Source of the DNA: Nitrososphaeria archaeon
GTDB lineage: Archaea; Thermoproteota; Nitrososphaeria; JACIWG01
NCBI GenBank assembly: GCA_014361085.1
Contig: JACIWG010000035.1
Coordinates: 1-13,177 of the forward strand
Direction of reading: 5' to 3'
DNA: 13,177 nt
This document shows positions 1-7,064 of this stretch, in pieces. Position 1 is the stretch's first letter. Each line of letters begins with the position of its first letter. Position numbers and translations under genes: made by a program. Under the pieces are notes generated by a model. That model saw only the letters and a program-made list of their open reading frames with translations, searched no databases and was not told where the DNA came from.

Positions 1-14
1 ATTACTATTATTTT

Positions 15-1760
15 TTATCTTGTGGAAAAATATAATTTTATAGTATTATCCTGTTTACTGTCAACCCTCGCAAATCCTTCACGTTCCAATTGCACTATTG
101 AATCTAAAGGAGCCTCAATTAGACCCCTTTCTCCAAACCCTTTAATTAAAGAGCCTTCGGAGGTGACCATTAGAACATTTATGCAGTCGTTTACAGGAAC
201 CCAATGTATCAATGGTGCATTCAACTTTTTTGCAGTTTCCATATCAAAACTGTGAAACTTTGCTTCAGCAACAGAGTCTTTTAAAACTAGATCAGTTAAA
301 TTAGCGAAACCCATTAGACGAAAAACATTAGCATTTTTAACTAACTCGATATCACTTTTGCTGATGTAAACCTTTATTACATCATCTTCTGGAGTAAGCC
401 TAATAATTCTGTATCCCATAGAGTCAAGGTTAGGATGTTTTCTTAAAACAATTTCTCGTTCTTCAACAAAGTTTTTTATGACCAAAACTATGGGATCAAA
501 TACTGCAAAATATCTTGGAGCAATAGGGTCTACAAGCTTTTTGTTTATAGAATATAATGTTGACCAACTTATTGTAGCATCAACGGGCTTAATGTTTACT
601 TCATGAATAATTTGTCTTATCGTATTAGGAAGTATTCCCCTTCTCCTAAGAGCTTTAAAGGTAGCAAGTCTAGGGTCATCGAATCCACTATATAGACCCT
701 TTGATATACCCTGCATTATCTTAGACTTACTTAAAACACCGCCTTCTATCTTTAGACGACCATAGTGTATGGCTGTAGGATATTCCCATTTAAGGTGCGC
801 ATACATGTATTTTTGGCGAATCATGTTAGTATAATGTTCTTTCCCCCTTATAATATGCGTTATACCCATAAGGTGATCATCTAGGCCTGCTGAAAAGTTG
901 TAAAGAGGCCAAACTCTATACTTTGAGCCTACACGAGGATGAGGATGCTTTTTAGTGTCAACAATACGTAGAGCAGGCCAATCTCTTACAGCTGGATTTG
1001 GATGCTCTAAGTCAGTTTTTATCCTAAGAACAGCTTCACCCTCACCAAAGGTGCCATCAAGCATTTTATCAAAACGCTCAATATTCTCTCTACTAGAAAG
1101 AAGTCTGCAGGGACAAGGTTTCTTTTCAAGCAAAAGCTTCTTAAACACTCCACTTTCGCACGTGCAAACATAGGCTCCTCCAACTTCAAGGAGCCTTCTT
1201 GCATATTCATAGTATATGGGTAAGCGGTCACTTTGAATATATTCTTCATCCCACTCACATCCCAGCCATTCTAAGTCCTCTTTTATAGAATCGTAGAATA
1301 GTAGAGAGGCCTTTTTTAGTCTAGGGTCAGTATCTTCAAAACGTAGAATAAACTTTCCACCATACATTCTTGCATAATCATGTGAAAGTATTATTGCTCT
1401 GGCGGAGCCAAGATGAAGCACACAATCTGGGTTGGGAGCAAATCTTGTAACAACAGTACCGTACTTTTCAACATCAGGAAGTGGTGGTAAAACTTTTTCA
1501 CCTTTACTTGGCTGAACAACTTTAGATTCAAATGAATATTTTGATAAAAGAACTTTCTGCTCATCCAAACTTAAACTATTTACTTCTTCAGAAATGCGTC
1601 TGACAAGATTTACTAGCTCTTTAGCAATAGACTTTAGATCAGGTCTTTCACCGAAAACTTTACCTAATACAGCCTGTGGACTACATTTGCCCCCAAATTT
1701 TACAGCATTTTCTAATGCATACTTTCTGATTAATTCTTCAACTTCCTTATTTGAGGACAA
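15..1760 (-). CDS. gltX: Glutamyl-tRNA synthetase, archaeal type
   Basis: A cytosolic class I aminoacyl-tRNA synthetase of 581 aa that charges tRNA with glutamate. An N-terminal helical region (about 1-95) precedes the Rossmann catalytic domain. The HIGH-type motif is seen as HLGS at 116-119 within FAPNPDCVLHLGSAR. The KMSKS-type loop is LSKSK at 343-347, and FILRFEDTDP (137-146) is a family hallmark. Cysteines 199, 201, 216 and 218 form a CxC...CxC arrangement that may bind zinc. The C-terminal third (about 400-581) is the beta-rich anticodon-binding region typical of archaeal/eukaryotic GluRS and bacterial GlnRS. Most archaea use a non-discriminating GluRS with GatDE to make Gln-tRNA; that this enzyme does so is inference. 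The start is TTG at 1760, because the conserved N-terminus (VEELIRKYALENA) lies upstream of any in-frame ATG and AGGAG lies 8 nt before it. It begins 1 nt after the ids stop and is the last gene visible in the cluster. Confidence 0.97.
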   Translation of the reverse strand: MSSNKEVEELIRKYALENAVKFGGKCSPQAVLGKVFGERPDLKSIAKELVNLVRRISEEVNSLSLDEQKVLLSKYSFESKVVQPSKGEKVLPPLPDVEKYGTVVTRFAPNPDCVLHLGSARAIILSHDYARMYGGKFILRFEDTDPRLKKASLLFYDSIKEDLEWLGCEWDEEYIQSDRLPIYYEYARRLLEVGGAYVCTCESGVFKKLLLEKKPCPCRLLSSRENIERFDKMLDGTFGEGEAVLRIKTDLEHPNPAVRDWPALRIVDTKKHPHPRVGSKYRVWPLYNFSAGLDDHLMGITHIIRGKEHYTNMIRQKYMYAHLKWEYPTAIHYGRLKIEGGVLSKSKIMQGISKGLYSGFDDPRLATFKALRRRGILPNTIRQIIHEVNIKPVDATISWSTLYSINKKLVDPIAPRYFAVFDPIVLVIKNFVEEREIVLRKHPNLDSMGYRIIRLTPEDDVIKVYISKSDIELVKNANVFRLMGFANLTDLVLKDSVAEAKFHSFDMETAKKLNAPLIHWVPVNDCINVLMVTSEGSLIKGFGERGLIEAPLDSIVQLEREGFARVDSKQDNTIKLYFSTR

Positions 1761-1761
1761 C

Positions 1762-2754
1762 CTATCTACTCCTACTTGAAGCCTCCATCGTCAAACTTAT
1801 TAGCATATCCCTAGCCCTAGATTTTGGAAAATTTTGAAGAATAGATATTGCCTTTTCAGAAATAAGTTTGGCTTCAAGCCTAACCCTTTCAGGAGCACCA
1901 GAGGAAGAGATAATGGAAAGCGCTTCATTAATCTCCTCACTTGATGCCTTCCGATTTCCTAAAATTGATAAAAGTTTAGACCTGTCTCTCTCTGAAACAC
2001 TATCGAGAACATATTTTATTACAAGAGTCTTTTTCCCCTCTCTAATATCGTTGCCAACGGGTTTCCCAGTTATAGATGGGTCACCTGTTACAGCCAGCAC
2101 ATCATCAACCAGTTGAAAGCATAGACCATAAAGTCTACCAAATTCCTTTAACATTTCTATAGAGTGGTCGGCAGCACCACCTAAGATTGAACCTATTGTC
2201 GTACAAGCCTTGAACAAGGATGAAGTCTTTAATTCTATAAGGTGATAATATTCTACTTTAGAGGGAAATTCTTTAGATTCCGCAATTTTAAGATCAAGGG
2301 CCTGTCCTTCACAAACTTCGATGGAGGCTGTTACAAGAGCCTTTACAACTTCAATAACCTGCTTATGAGTGTAAAAGTTTTTTAAAAGATTTAATGCGGC
2401 TTCAAATGATTTTGCAAAAAGAAGGTCGCCTGCCAAAATTGCCATTGGAACACCAAACTTTACATGAACCGTTGGAACACCTCTTCTTTCTTCATCATTG
2501 TCCATTATATCATCGTGAACGAGTGTAAAGTTGTGTAAAATCTCTATGGCCGCCGCCGCGGGAAGAAGATTTTCTAGCTTGGCACCGAACATCATGCCAG
2601 AATTTATGAGAATAAATGGCCTCTGCCTTTTACCACCATGCCTTAGAAGATAGTAGGATGCATCATATAGGAACTGTGGCTCCTTTCTAAAATATGTTGA
2701 AAGGTACTCGTCAACCTTCAAAGAAATGGATTTCATTTCATCATAAAGTGACAA
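1762..2754 (-). CDS. idsA: Short-chain polyprenyl diphosphate synthase, likely geranylgeranyl diphosphate synthase
   Basis: An isoprenyl diphosphate synthase of 330 aa that condenses IPP with allylic diphosphates to build the C20 (or C15) chain used for archaeal ether lipids. The first aspartate-rich motif is DDIMD at 81-85 and the second is DDVLAVTGD at 217-225. GKRQRP (41-46) binds diphosphate. Phe76 and Thr77, at positions -5 and -4 before the first motif, match what I recall for the Sulfolobus C20 synthase, so GGPP is the favoured product. The third Asp of the second motif is Ala221; archaeal members commonly lack it (often Gly), so this is not a sign of inactivity. The TTG start at 2754 is chosen over ATG at 2736 because GAGGTGA sits exactly 6 nt upstream. 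It lies 6 nt after fni and 1 nt before gltX, in the lipid-precursor block. Confidence 0.95.
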   Translation of the reverse strand: MSLYDEMKSISLKVDEYLSTYFRKEPQFLYDASYYLLRHGGKRQRPFILINSGMMFGAKLENLLPAAAAIEILHNFTLVHDDIMDNDEERRGVPTVHVKFGVPMAILAGDLLFAKSFEAALNLLKNFYTHKQVIEVVKALVTASIEVCEGQALDLKIAESKEFPSKVEYYHLIELKTSSLFKACTTIGSILGGAADHSIEMLKEFGRLYGLCFQLVDDVLAVTGDPSITGKPVGNDIREGKKTLVIKYVLDSVSERDRSKLLSILGNRKASSEEINEALSIISSSGAPERVRLEAKLISEKAISILQNFPKSRARDMLISLTMEASSRSR

Positions 2755-2760
2755 TATTTT

Positions 2761-2767
2761 TCACCTC
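2761..2767 (-). promoter_or_regulatory. Shine-Dalgarno sequence deciding the TTG start of ids
   Basis: GAGGTGA on the minus strand is separated by six bases (2755-2760) from TTG at 2754. The fni stop codon TGA (2761-2763) is the last three bases of the motif. This supports the TTG start over the in-frame ATG 18 nt further in, and suggests translational coupling to fni. Confidence 0.8.
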
Positions 2768-3819
2768 ATAATCCAGCTTCTAAGCGGGTAATCCATATAG
2801 TATCTTACTGATTTAAGTTCTTCGACTGACCTGCATCCTGCCAAAAACATAGAAACCTTAAACTCCATCAGAAACTTATCGACTAAAGAAGAAAGTTGTG
2901 AAATAGATTTTGAGGCTCTTAATACTGGAAGGGCTATTGAACAGTATTTTGCTCCTAAAACTAGAGCCTTAGCCATGTCTAACCCGCTTCTTATGCCACC
3001 AGACGCTATAACAGGAACTTTTACAGTCTGTGCACATTCAATAATCGATACAGCTGTTGGAATACCCCAAGTTGAAAACAGAGCACCTAATTCAGCCTTA
3101 ACATCGTTACCAAACATTTTAGCCCTTAACGACTCTACTGTAGCCCAGTTTGTACCCCCTAAGCCGGCAACATTGATAGCTGAAACACCTGCAAGCTCAA
3201 GCTTGGATGCGACTTCACGGGATATACCGCATCCAACTTCCTTGACAACAATTGGGACACCTAAATTTTTTACAAGAAAATGAATCTTTTCGAGAACAGA
3301 CTTAAAAAGAGGTTCACCTTCAACTTGAATAGATTCTTGCAGTGGATTCAAGTGAATAGAAAGGGCGTTAGCTTTAATATTGTTTATAAATGATTTAAGC
3401 TTATCAATATCAAATCCTCTCGAAAGCTGTGAAGCGCCAATATTTAGGCCAATAAATGTTTCTGGAGCAACATCTCTTGCGATAGTATATGAGTCTAGAG
3501 AATTCGGGTCCTCGATTGCGGGACGAATGCTTCCAAGGAAGAGGGCTAAATTCTTTTCTTTTGCAACTTCAGCAATATTTCTATTTATTGCCTTAGATTC
3601 CCTAGACCCACCAGTTATTGAGTCAAAGATAAGTGGGAATGAAATCTTGTATCCGAAAATGTTTGAGGTAGTGTCGACTTCGTCTAAGTCCATTTCTGGG
3701 AGAGCGTTATGTAGAATGTGAACATATTCTAGACCCGTACTTATATTTTTACATTCAATATCCTGCTTAAGACATATTGAAATATGGTCTACCTTCCTTC
3801 TTCTAGTCTGGTCGCTCAA
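2761..3819 (-). CDS. fni: Isopentenyl-diphosphate delta-isomerase, type 2 (FMN-dependent)
   Basis: A flavoenzyme of 352 aa that interconverts IPP and DMAPP, providing the allylic primer for the prenyltransferase encoded next. It is a TIM-barrel protein of the type 2 IDI family, unrelated to the Nudix type 1 enzyme. Visible landmarks are the N-terminal RRKVDHI, the SITGGS loop near 68-73, SIRPAIEDP, and HLNPLQE, which carries the conserved Gln and the following Glu (catalytic residue and metal ligand in characterised homologues). Further on are VKEVGCGIS, AGLGGTNWATVE and the FMN-phosphate loop SGGIRSGLDMAKAL. The start is TTG at 3819, preceded by AGGGGAG at a 4-nt spacing. The TTG overlaps the ipk stop as TTGA, a 4-nt overlap indicating coupled translation. 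No ATG lies close enough to keep the conserved N-terminus. Confidence 0.96.
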   Translation of the reverse strand: MSDQTRRRKVDHISICLKQDIECKNISTGLEYVHILHNALPEMDLDEVDTTSNIFGYKISFPLIFDSITGGSRESKAINRNIAEVAKEKNLALFLGSIRPAIEDPNSLDSYTIARDVAPETFIGLNIGASQLSRGFDIDKLKSFINNIKANALSIHLNPLQESIQVEGEPLFKSVLEKIHFLVKNLGVPIVVKEVGCGISREVASKLELAGVSAINVAGLGGTNWATVESLRAKMFGNDVKAELGALFSTWGIPTAVSIIECAQTVKVPVIASGGIRSGLDMAKALVLGAKYCSIALPVLRASKSISQLSSLVDKFLMEFKVSMFLAGCRSVEELKSVRYYMDYPLRSWIMR

Positions 3820-4583
3820 TGGACTCCCCTCATACAGGTTCCCACACCATATTCTCCATTTAAAGCTTTGAGCAAAGCATCCTGCTTGAAACCGTTGACA
3901 AAGAATACGTCTACACCCAACTTTGAAATCTTGTAAGCAATCTTAATCTTTCTTAGCATGCCACCGGTGACATCTATGATATGCTCTTTTACAATAATAT
4001 TCTTAACCATTTTAGGGTCCAATTCTTTTATCGGAGAACCTTCTAGCCTAGGAGATTGAAAGATACCGTCAACATCAATGCAAAATATCATTCGTGAAGG
4101 CTTCAACATTCTACAGAGAATGTACGATATGTCATCACCTGAAAGAATCCTAAAACCTCCTTTGCATGGTACCACGTCTCCAAAGAAAACTGGAGAAAAG
4201 TTCTGTGAAAGAAGTTTTAATATTAGAGATTTTAGCTCAGAAAAATCTTTATTCCAATAGAATGGTGTGATTGTATAGGGATTTAAACCGTAGGAGGTAA
4301 GCGAGTCTATAACATGAGAGTTAAGTTCGAACATACTTTTTCTCGTTAACACAACCTTATTAACTTCATAGATATGTTTACATTTGGTATTTAATCCAGC
4401 CAGCTTCGCATAATAGTGTCCGAATGAGCCACCACCATGAACTATAATCTTTTTAGAAGAATGCATTGCAAGAGTCCTTGAAAGAGAATTTATTGCATCT
4501 AAGTTTAGTGAGAGAGGATGTTTTTTGTCAGTTATAACTGAACCACCGAACTTTACTATAATATTGTCAACTACTCTACCCAA
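3816..4583 (-). CDS. ipk: Isopentenyl phosphate kinase
   Basis: An amino-acid-kinase-fold enzyme of 255 aa that phosphorylates isopentenyl phosphate to IPP with ATP, the last step before isomerisation in the archaeal mevalonate pathway. Evidence: the N-terminal KFGGSVIT (11-18) glycine-rich loop with Lys11; HGGGSFGH (49-56), whose final His56 corresponds to the substrate-phosphate-binding His of characterised archaeal IPKs; LSGDDISY for nucleotide binding; DVDGIF; and DVTGGM followed by a Lys. The size and context, between mevalonate kinase and IDI-2, separate it from acetylglutamate, UMP or fosfomycin kinases of the same fold. The start is TTG at 4583, the only in-frame candidate, with GAGGGG 8 nt upstream. 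This gives a 13-nt overlap with the mvk 3' end. The gene ends in a 4-nt overlap with fni. Confidence 0.94.
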   Translation of the reverse strand: MGRVVDNIIVKFGGSVITDKKHPLSLNLDAINSLSRTLAMHSSKKIIVHGGGSFGHYYAKLAGLNTKCKHIYEVNKVVLTRKSMFELNSHVIDSLTSYGLNPYTITPFYWNKDFSELKSLILKLLSQNFSPVFFGDVVPCKGGFRILSGDDISYILCRMLKPSRMIFCIDVDGIFQSPRLEGSPIKELDPKMVKNIIVKEHIIDVTGGMLRKIKIAYKISKLGVDVFFVNGFKQDALLKALNGEYGVGTCMRGVH

Positions 4584-5509
4584 ACCTTCAGCCCCTCAGA
4601 AGGGATTTCAGAAACATAAACTTCAAAGTTTCTGAAGCTTTCCAAAACTTCTTTAACCTTCGACTGCTCCGGCAAAACTATTACACAGCCACCTCCACCA
4701 GCACCAGTAAGCTTTGCACCTAATGCACCAGATTTTATAGCAGATTCTACAATCTTGTCAAGTACATCATTTGATACACCAAAGTATGAGAGTATAGCGT
4801 GCTGGTAGCACATTAGTAGACCGAATTCTTCTAATGCACCTTTATTCAAAAGCTCTGAACCAGTTAAAGTAATATGTGAAGAGGCTTCAACAAGCCTATT
4901 AAAATATGATGGGTAAAGGTTTTTAAAGGAAGAAAATTTTGAAATAAGCTTCGAAGTTTGTCGAACTATTCCACTGTTTACAAGCAAAACCTTTATCTTG
5001 AATGGAAGATTAATTTCTTTGGATAAACCGTCTTTCTTGAAAAGGTGTACGCCACCCCTTATTCCAATAAACACGTCCACACCTGACGGGTTACCATGGG
5101 TTACACGCTCCGATTCCATAGCTATATTAAAAAGCATGTTAGGGTCAACTTCACCTGAAACAAGCTTCATTACTGATGCAGCGTATGCTACTGAAGTGGA
5201 GCTAGATGAACCGAGTCCAGCGGATATTGGAAGATTAGTTGATATAGTTGACTTAATTTTTCTTGAGCAACCGTATTCTTCTCTAATAAGGTCTAGAGCC
5301 ATCTTATATGGAAGTAGCTGTTGTGGGACATTTGAACCCTCCTTCCAGCCAATGTTAAGAGATAAACTAAATATTTCATCTTCATCTGAAAAATGTGTAA
5401 ATACAAGAGAACCCTGCTCGATGGCGGCTACAAGGGCATATGCGTTATGAACAACAAAATGTTCACCCAATAGTATAGTCTTTCCAGGAGAAAAGGCGAA
5501 AACTTTCAA
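4571..5509 (-). CDS. mvk: Mevalonate kinase
   Basis: A GHMP-superfamily kinase of 312 aa that converts mevalonate to 5-phosphomevalonate, the entry step of isoprenoid synthesis after HMG-CoA reductase. All three GHMP motifs are visible: SPGKTILLGEHFVVH (7-21) with Lys10 and Glu16; the ATP loop PISAGLGSSSS (94-104); and the C-terminal glycine loop KLTGAGGGGC (266-275). NPSGVD (140-145) carries the catalytic-base Asp145. These features, together with the downstream IPK and IDI-2 genes, favour mevalonate kinase over phosphomevalonate kinase or the diphosphomevalonate decarboxylase branch. It starts at TTG 5509, 3 nt after the MEMO gene. GTGGT (5515-5519) lies 5 nt upstream and includes the end of the MEMO reading frame. 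The length is normal for archaeal enzymes, and no motif is missing. Confidence 0.95.
   Translation of the reverse strand: MKVFAFSPGKTILLGEHFVVHNAYALVAAIEQGSLVFTHFSDEDEIFSLSLNIGWKEGSNVPQQLLPYKMALDLIREEYGCSRKIKSTISTNLPISAGLGSSSSTSVAYAASVMKLVSGEVDPNMLFNIAMESERVTHGNPSGVDVFIGIRGGVHLFKKDGLSKEINLPFKIKVLLVNSGIVRQTSKLISKFSSFKNLYPSYFNRLVEASSHITLTGSELLNKGALEEFGLLMCYQHAILSYFGVSNDVLDKIVESAIKSGALGAKLTGAGGGGCVIVLPEQSKVKEVLESFRNFEVYVSEIPSEGLKVWVE
4592..4597 (-). promoter_or_regulatory. Shine-Dalgarno sequence of ipk inside mvk
   Basis: GAGGGG on the minus strand lies within the last codons of mvk, 8 nt before TTG at 4583. It supports the overlapping TTG start of the kinase gene, for which no ATG or GTG is available in frame. 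Confidence 0.55.
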
Positions 5510-5512
5510 AGA

Positions 5513-6370
5513 CTACCACTTGCCAAAAGCTATTGAAGCATACCCTACAACCTGGTCATAGTCTCCTATAACATCACCACTTGTCATATAAGATACTAGC
5601 TTTGAACCAGACAAGCCTAAGCCCTTTGAAACAGCCATAAGAACAGCGATCGGTCCAAAACCGCAGGCTGTAATATTCATGCTATAAAGACAATTGTAGA
5701 ATCCATCTACATCAAGTTTTTCTATAAAATTTATGAGCATCGAATCCTTTTTCTGAGCATCATATTGGGGTTCATAGTGTGTGAAGTCAGAGGAGGCGAC
5801 AACGATGTCCTTTTCTGGATCTAGGATCTTTAAAATTGCGTCAGCAACTTCTAAAGCAAAGTGCTTGTCCTGCTCCATCATGCATATCGGAACGATCTTA
5901 AAATTGCTTCCATAGATATGTTGTAAAAAGGGTAGTTGCACCTCTATTGAATGCTCGTAAGCATGAGAGTATTCATCTAAGTCTATTATCTTGGAAGATT
6001 CTAAAAGCAATTTTACTCCTTCAACATCTACTTTAACATTCCCTAATGGGGTAGCCCAATATTCCTTTGTAGAAGATGATATTATACTTCCAATACCCCT
6101 GTGATTTGGACCCAATATTATTGCACGAGATGGATTTGGAGCATACGATTTTAGTATAGAATAGCCTCTTGCAGCCACATAGCCAGAATATTCGTATCCA
6201 GCATGTGGGGAAACTATTCCTATAATCTTTGAAAATTTTGGGAGAGGTAAAACTTTGGCCTTTGTTGAAGAGAAGAGCTGTTCAAGTAGATTTTTTAGAT
6301 TTCCTGGACTGCTTGGATAAAATGTTCCAGCTACTGCAGGACGCCTTATACTAGCCAAGACCCTCAGCAA
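5513..6370 (-). CDS. MEMO1-family protein (COG1355), putative metal-binding, class III dioxygenase-like fold
   Basis: A protein of up to 285 aa of the MEMO family, whose fold resembles class III extradiol dioxygenases; no enzymatic role is established in archaea. The family N-terminus RRPAVAGTFYP is near the start. Predicted metal ligands equivalent to those of human MEMO1 are intact: His56 in SPHAGY, His90 in GPNHRG and Cys236 in ACGFGP. EHSIEVQLPFLQ and SSDFTHY (193-199) are also conserved. The start is uncertain. TTG at 6370 has no clear Shine-Dalgarno; TTG at 6358 would give 281 aa and has GAGGG only 2 nt upstream. There is no ATG. It opens the lipid-precursor block, 27 nt after rps2 and 3 nt before mvk. 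This linkage to mevalonate kinase recurs in archaea and suggests, without proving, a role connected to isoprenoid metabolism. Confidence 0.9.
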   Translation of the reverse strand: MLRVLASIRRPAVAGTFYPSSPGNLKNLLEQLFSSTKAKVLPLPKFSKIIGIVSPHAGYEYSGYVAARGYSILKSYAPNPSRAIILGPNHRGIGSIISSSTKEYWATPLGNVKVDVEGVKLLLESSKIIDLDEYSHAYEHSIEVQLPFLQHIYGSNFKIVPICMMEQDKHFALEVADAILKILDPEKDIVVASSDFTHYEPQYDAQKKDSMLINFIEKLDVDGFYNCLYSMNITACGFGPIAVLMAVSKGLGLSGSKLVSYMTSGDVIGDYDQVVGYASIAFGKW

Positions 6371-6384
6371 AATGTTATAGGTGG

Positions 6385-6399
6385 AAGCTTATTAAGCTT
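6385..6399. repeat. Short perfect inverted repeat at the rps2/MEMO junction
   Basis: AAGCTT-ATT-AAGCTT on the plus strand (AAGCTT-AAT-AAGCTT in the transcript). Each arm is itself a palindrome, so the transcript could form a 6-bp stem with a 3-nt loop. It overlaps the rps2 stop codon and sits in the only notable gap (27 nt) between the ribosomal and lipid-precursor blocks. It could be a processing hairpin, part of a weak internal promoter (CTTAATAAG is AT-rich) or chance. Confidence 0.35.
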
Positions 6400-7054
6400 A
6401 AGATTCTTCTTCTGGCTTTGTTTCAAAATCGTCTATTGAATATTTCATGAGCTCATTTGGTTGTAGAAGCTTTAACGCTATCAGAACACTTCTTGCAAGA
6501 AGCCAGTATACTGCAGCCAAAGCTTTTCTACCATTATTGTTTGCTGGAATAACAAGGTCAACATTTGAGACGACATTATCAGTATTACATATTGCGATAA
6601 CAGGTATGCCTATACTTGAGGCTTCATCTATAGCCTGCTTATCATAGAATGGGTCTGAAACAAGAACTATTTCTGGTTCAACATAATTTTTTAGAAGAGG
6701 GTTTGTTATAGTTCCTGGAAGAAACCTCTTTAAAACAGGTATAGCTCCAGTAAGTTCACAGAACTTTTCTACAGGCTTTTGCGCATAAGGTTTTCTTGAG
6801 TAGACAACAACATTTTTTGGTCCAACACGCGCTATCATTTTTGCAGCAATGTCTATTCGCTCAAGTGTCTTGTTTATGTCTATAATGTTAAGCCCACCCT
6901 GTCTAGTGGTTGCAATAAATTTACGCATGTAAGATGTCTTCGCTATACTACCGATCCTTATACCTGATGAGAAAAGTGCTTTTTCAGTAACTTCTGTTGT
7001 AACCATCCTTTCCGCAGACCCTTCTTCGTCAACAGACTCATTCTCCTCTAACAT
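6398..7054 (-). CDS. rps2: 30S ribosomal protein uS2
   Basis: A small-subunit ribosomal protein of 218 aa, the archaeal/eukaryotic SA-like form of S2. Family landmarks are SSGIRIGS, TSYMRKFI, GLNIIDINKTLERI, SRKPYAQKPVEKF, LPGTITNPLLKNYVEPE, SDPFYDKQA and SNVDLVIPANNNGRK, in the usual order. It has an acidic N-terminal tail of about 25 residues and an acidic C-terminal tail ending in PEEES. A longer reading frame reaches a TTG at 7066, but ATG at 7054 is chosen because GGTGA lies 5 nt upstream. That GGTGA contains the enolase stop codon, so the two genes are probably translationally coupled. It is the last gene of the ribosomal block. Confidence 0.96.
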   Translation of the reverse strand: MLEENESVDEEGSAERMVTTEVTEKALFSSGIRIGSIAKTSYMRKFIATTRQGGLNIIDINKTLERIDIAAKMIARVGPKNVVVYSRKPYAQKPVEKFCELTGAIPVLKRFLPGTITNPLLKNYVEPEIVLVSDPFYDKQAIDEASSIGIPVIAICNTDNVVSNVDLVIPANNNGRKALAAVYWLLARSVLIALKLLQPNELMKYSIDDFETKPEEES

Positions 7055-7059
7055 AATAT

Positions 7060-7064
7060 TCACC
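7060..7064 (-). promoter_or_regulatory. Shine-Dalgarno sequence of rps2 containing the enolase stop
   Basis: GGTGA on the minus strand, 5 nt before ATG at 7054. The TGA (7060-7062) terminates eno. It favours the ATG start over the upstream in-frame TTG and GTG codons. Confidence 0.75.

Noticed and set aside
1..14. Transcription terminator after gltX
   Set aside because: Only 14 nt are available downstream, and the sense strand (AAAATAATAGTAAT) lacks the T-tract expected of an archaeal terminator.
211..225. Possible degenerate second Asp-rich motif implying an inactive prenyltransferase (Ala221 of the ids protein; residue numbers given here)
   Set aside because: Loss of the third Asp in the second motif is common in archaeal geranylgeranyl synthases, and the first motif DDIMD is complete.
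2975..3721. Two plus-strand open frames (102 and 113 codons) opposite fni
   Set aside because: They are antisense shadows of a fully conserved type 2 IPP isomerase, with no family match and no neighbouring plus-strand genes.
4998..5450. Open reading frame of 150 codons on the plus strand opposite mevalonate kinase
   Set aside because: It has no recognisable domain and lies entirely antisense to a gene with all three GHMP motifs intact. No plus-strand gene context exists in the window.
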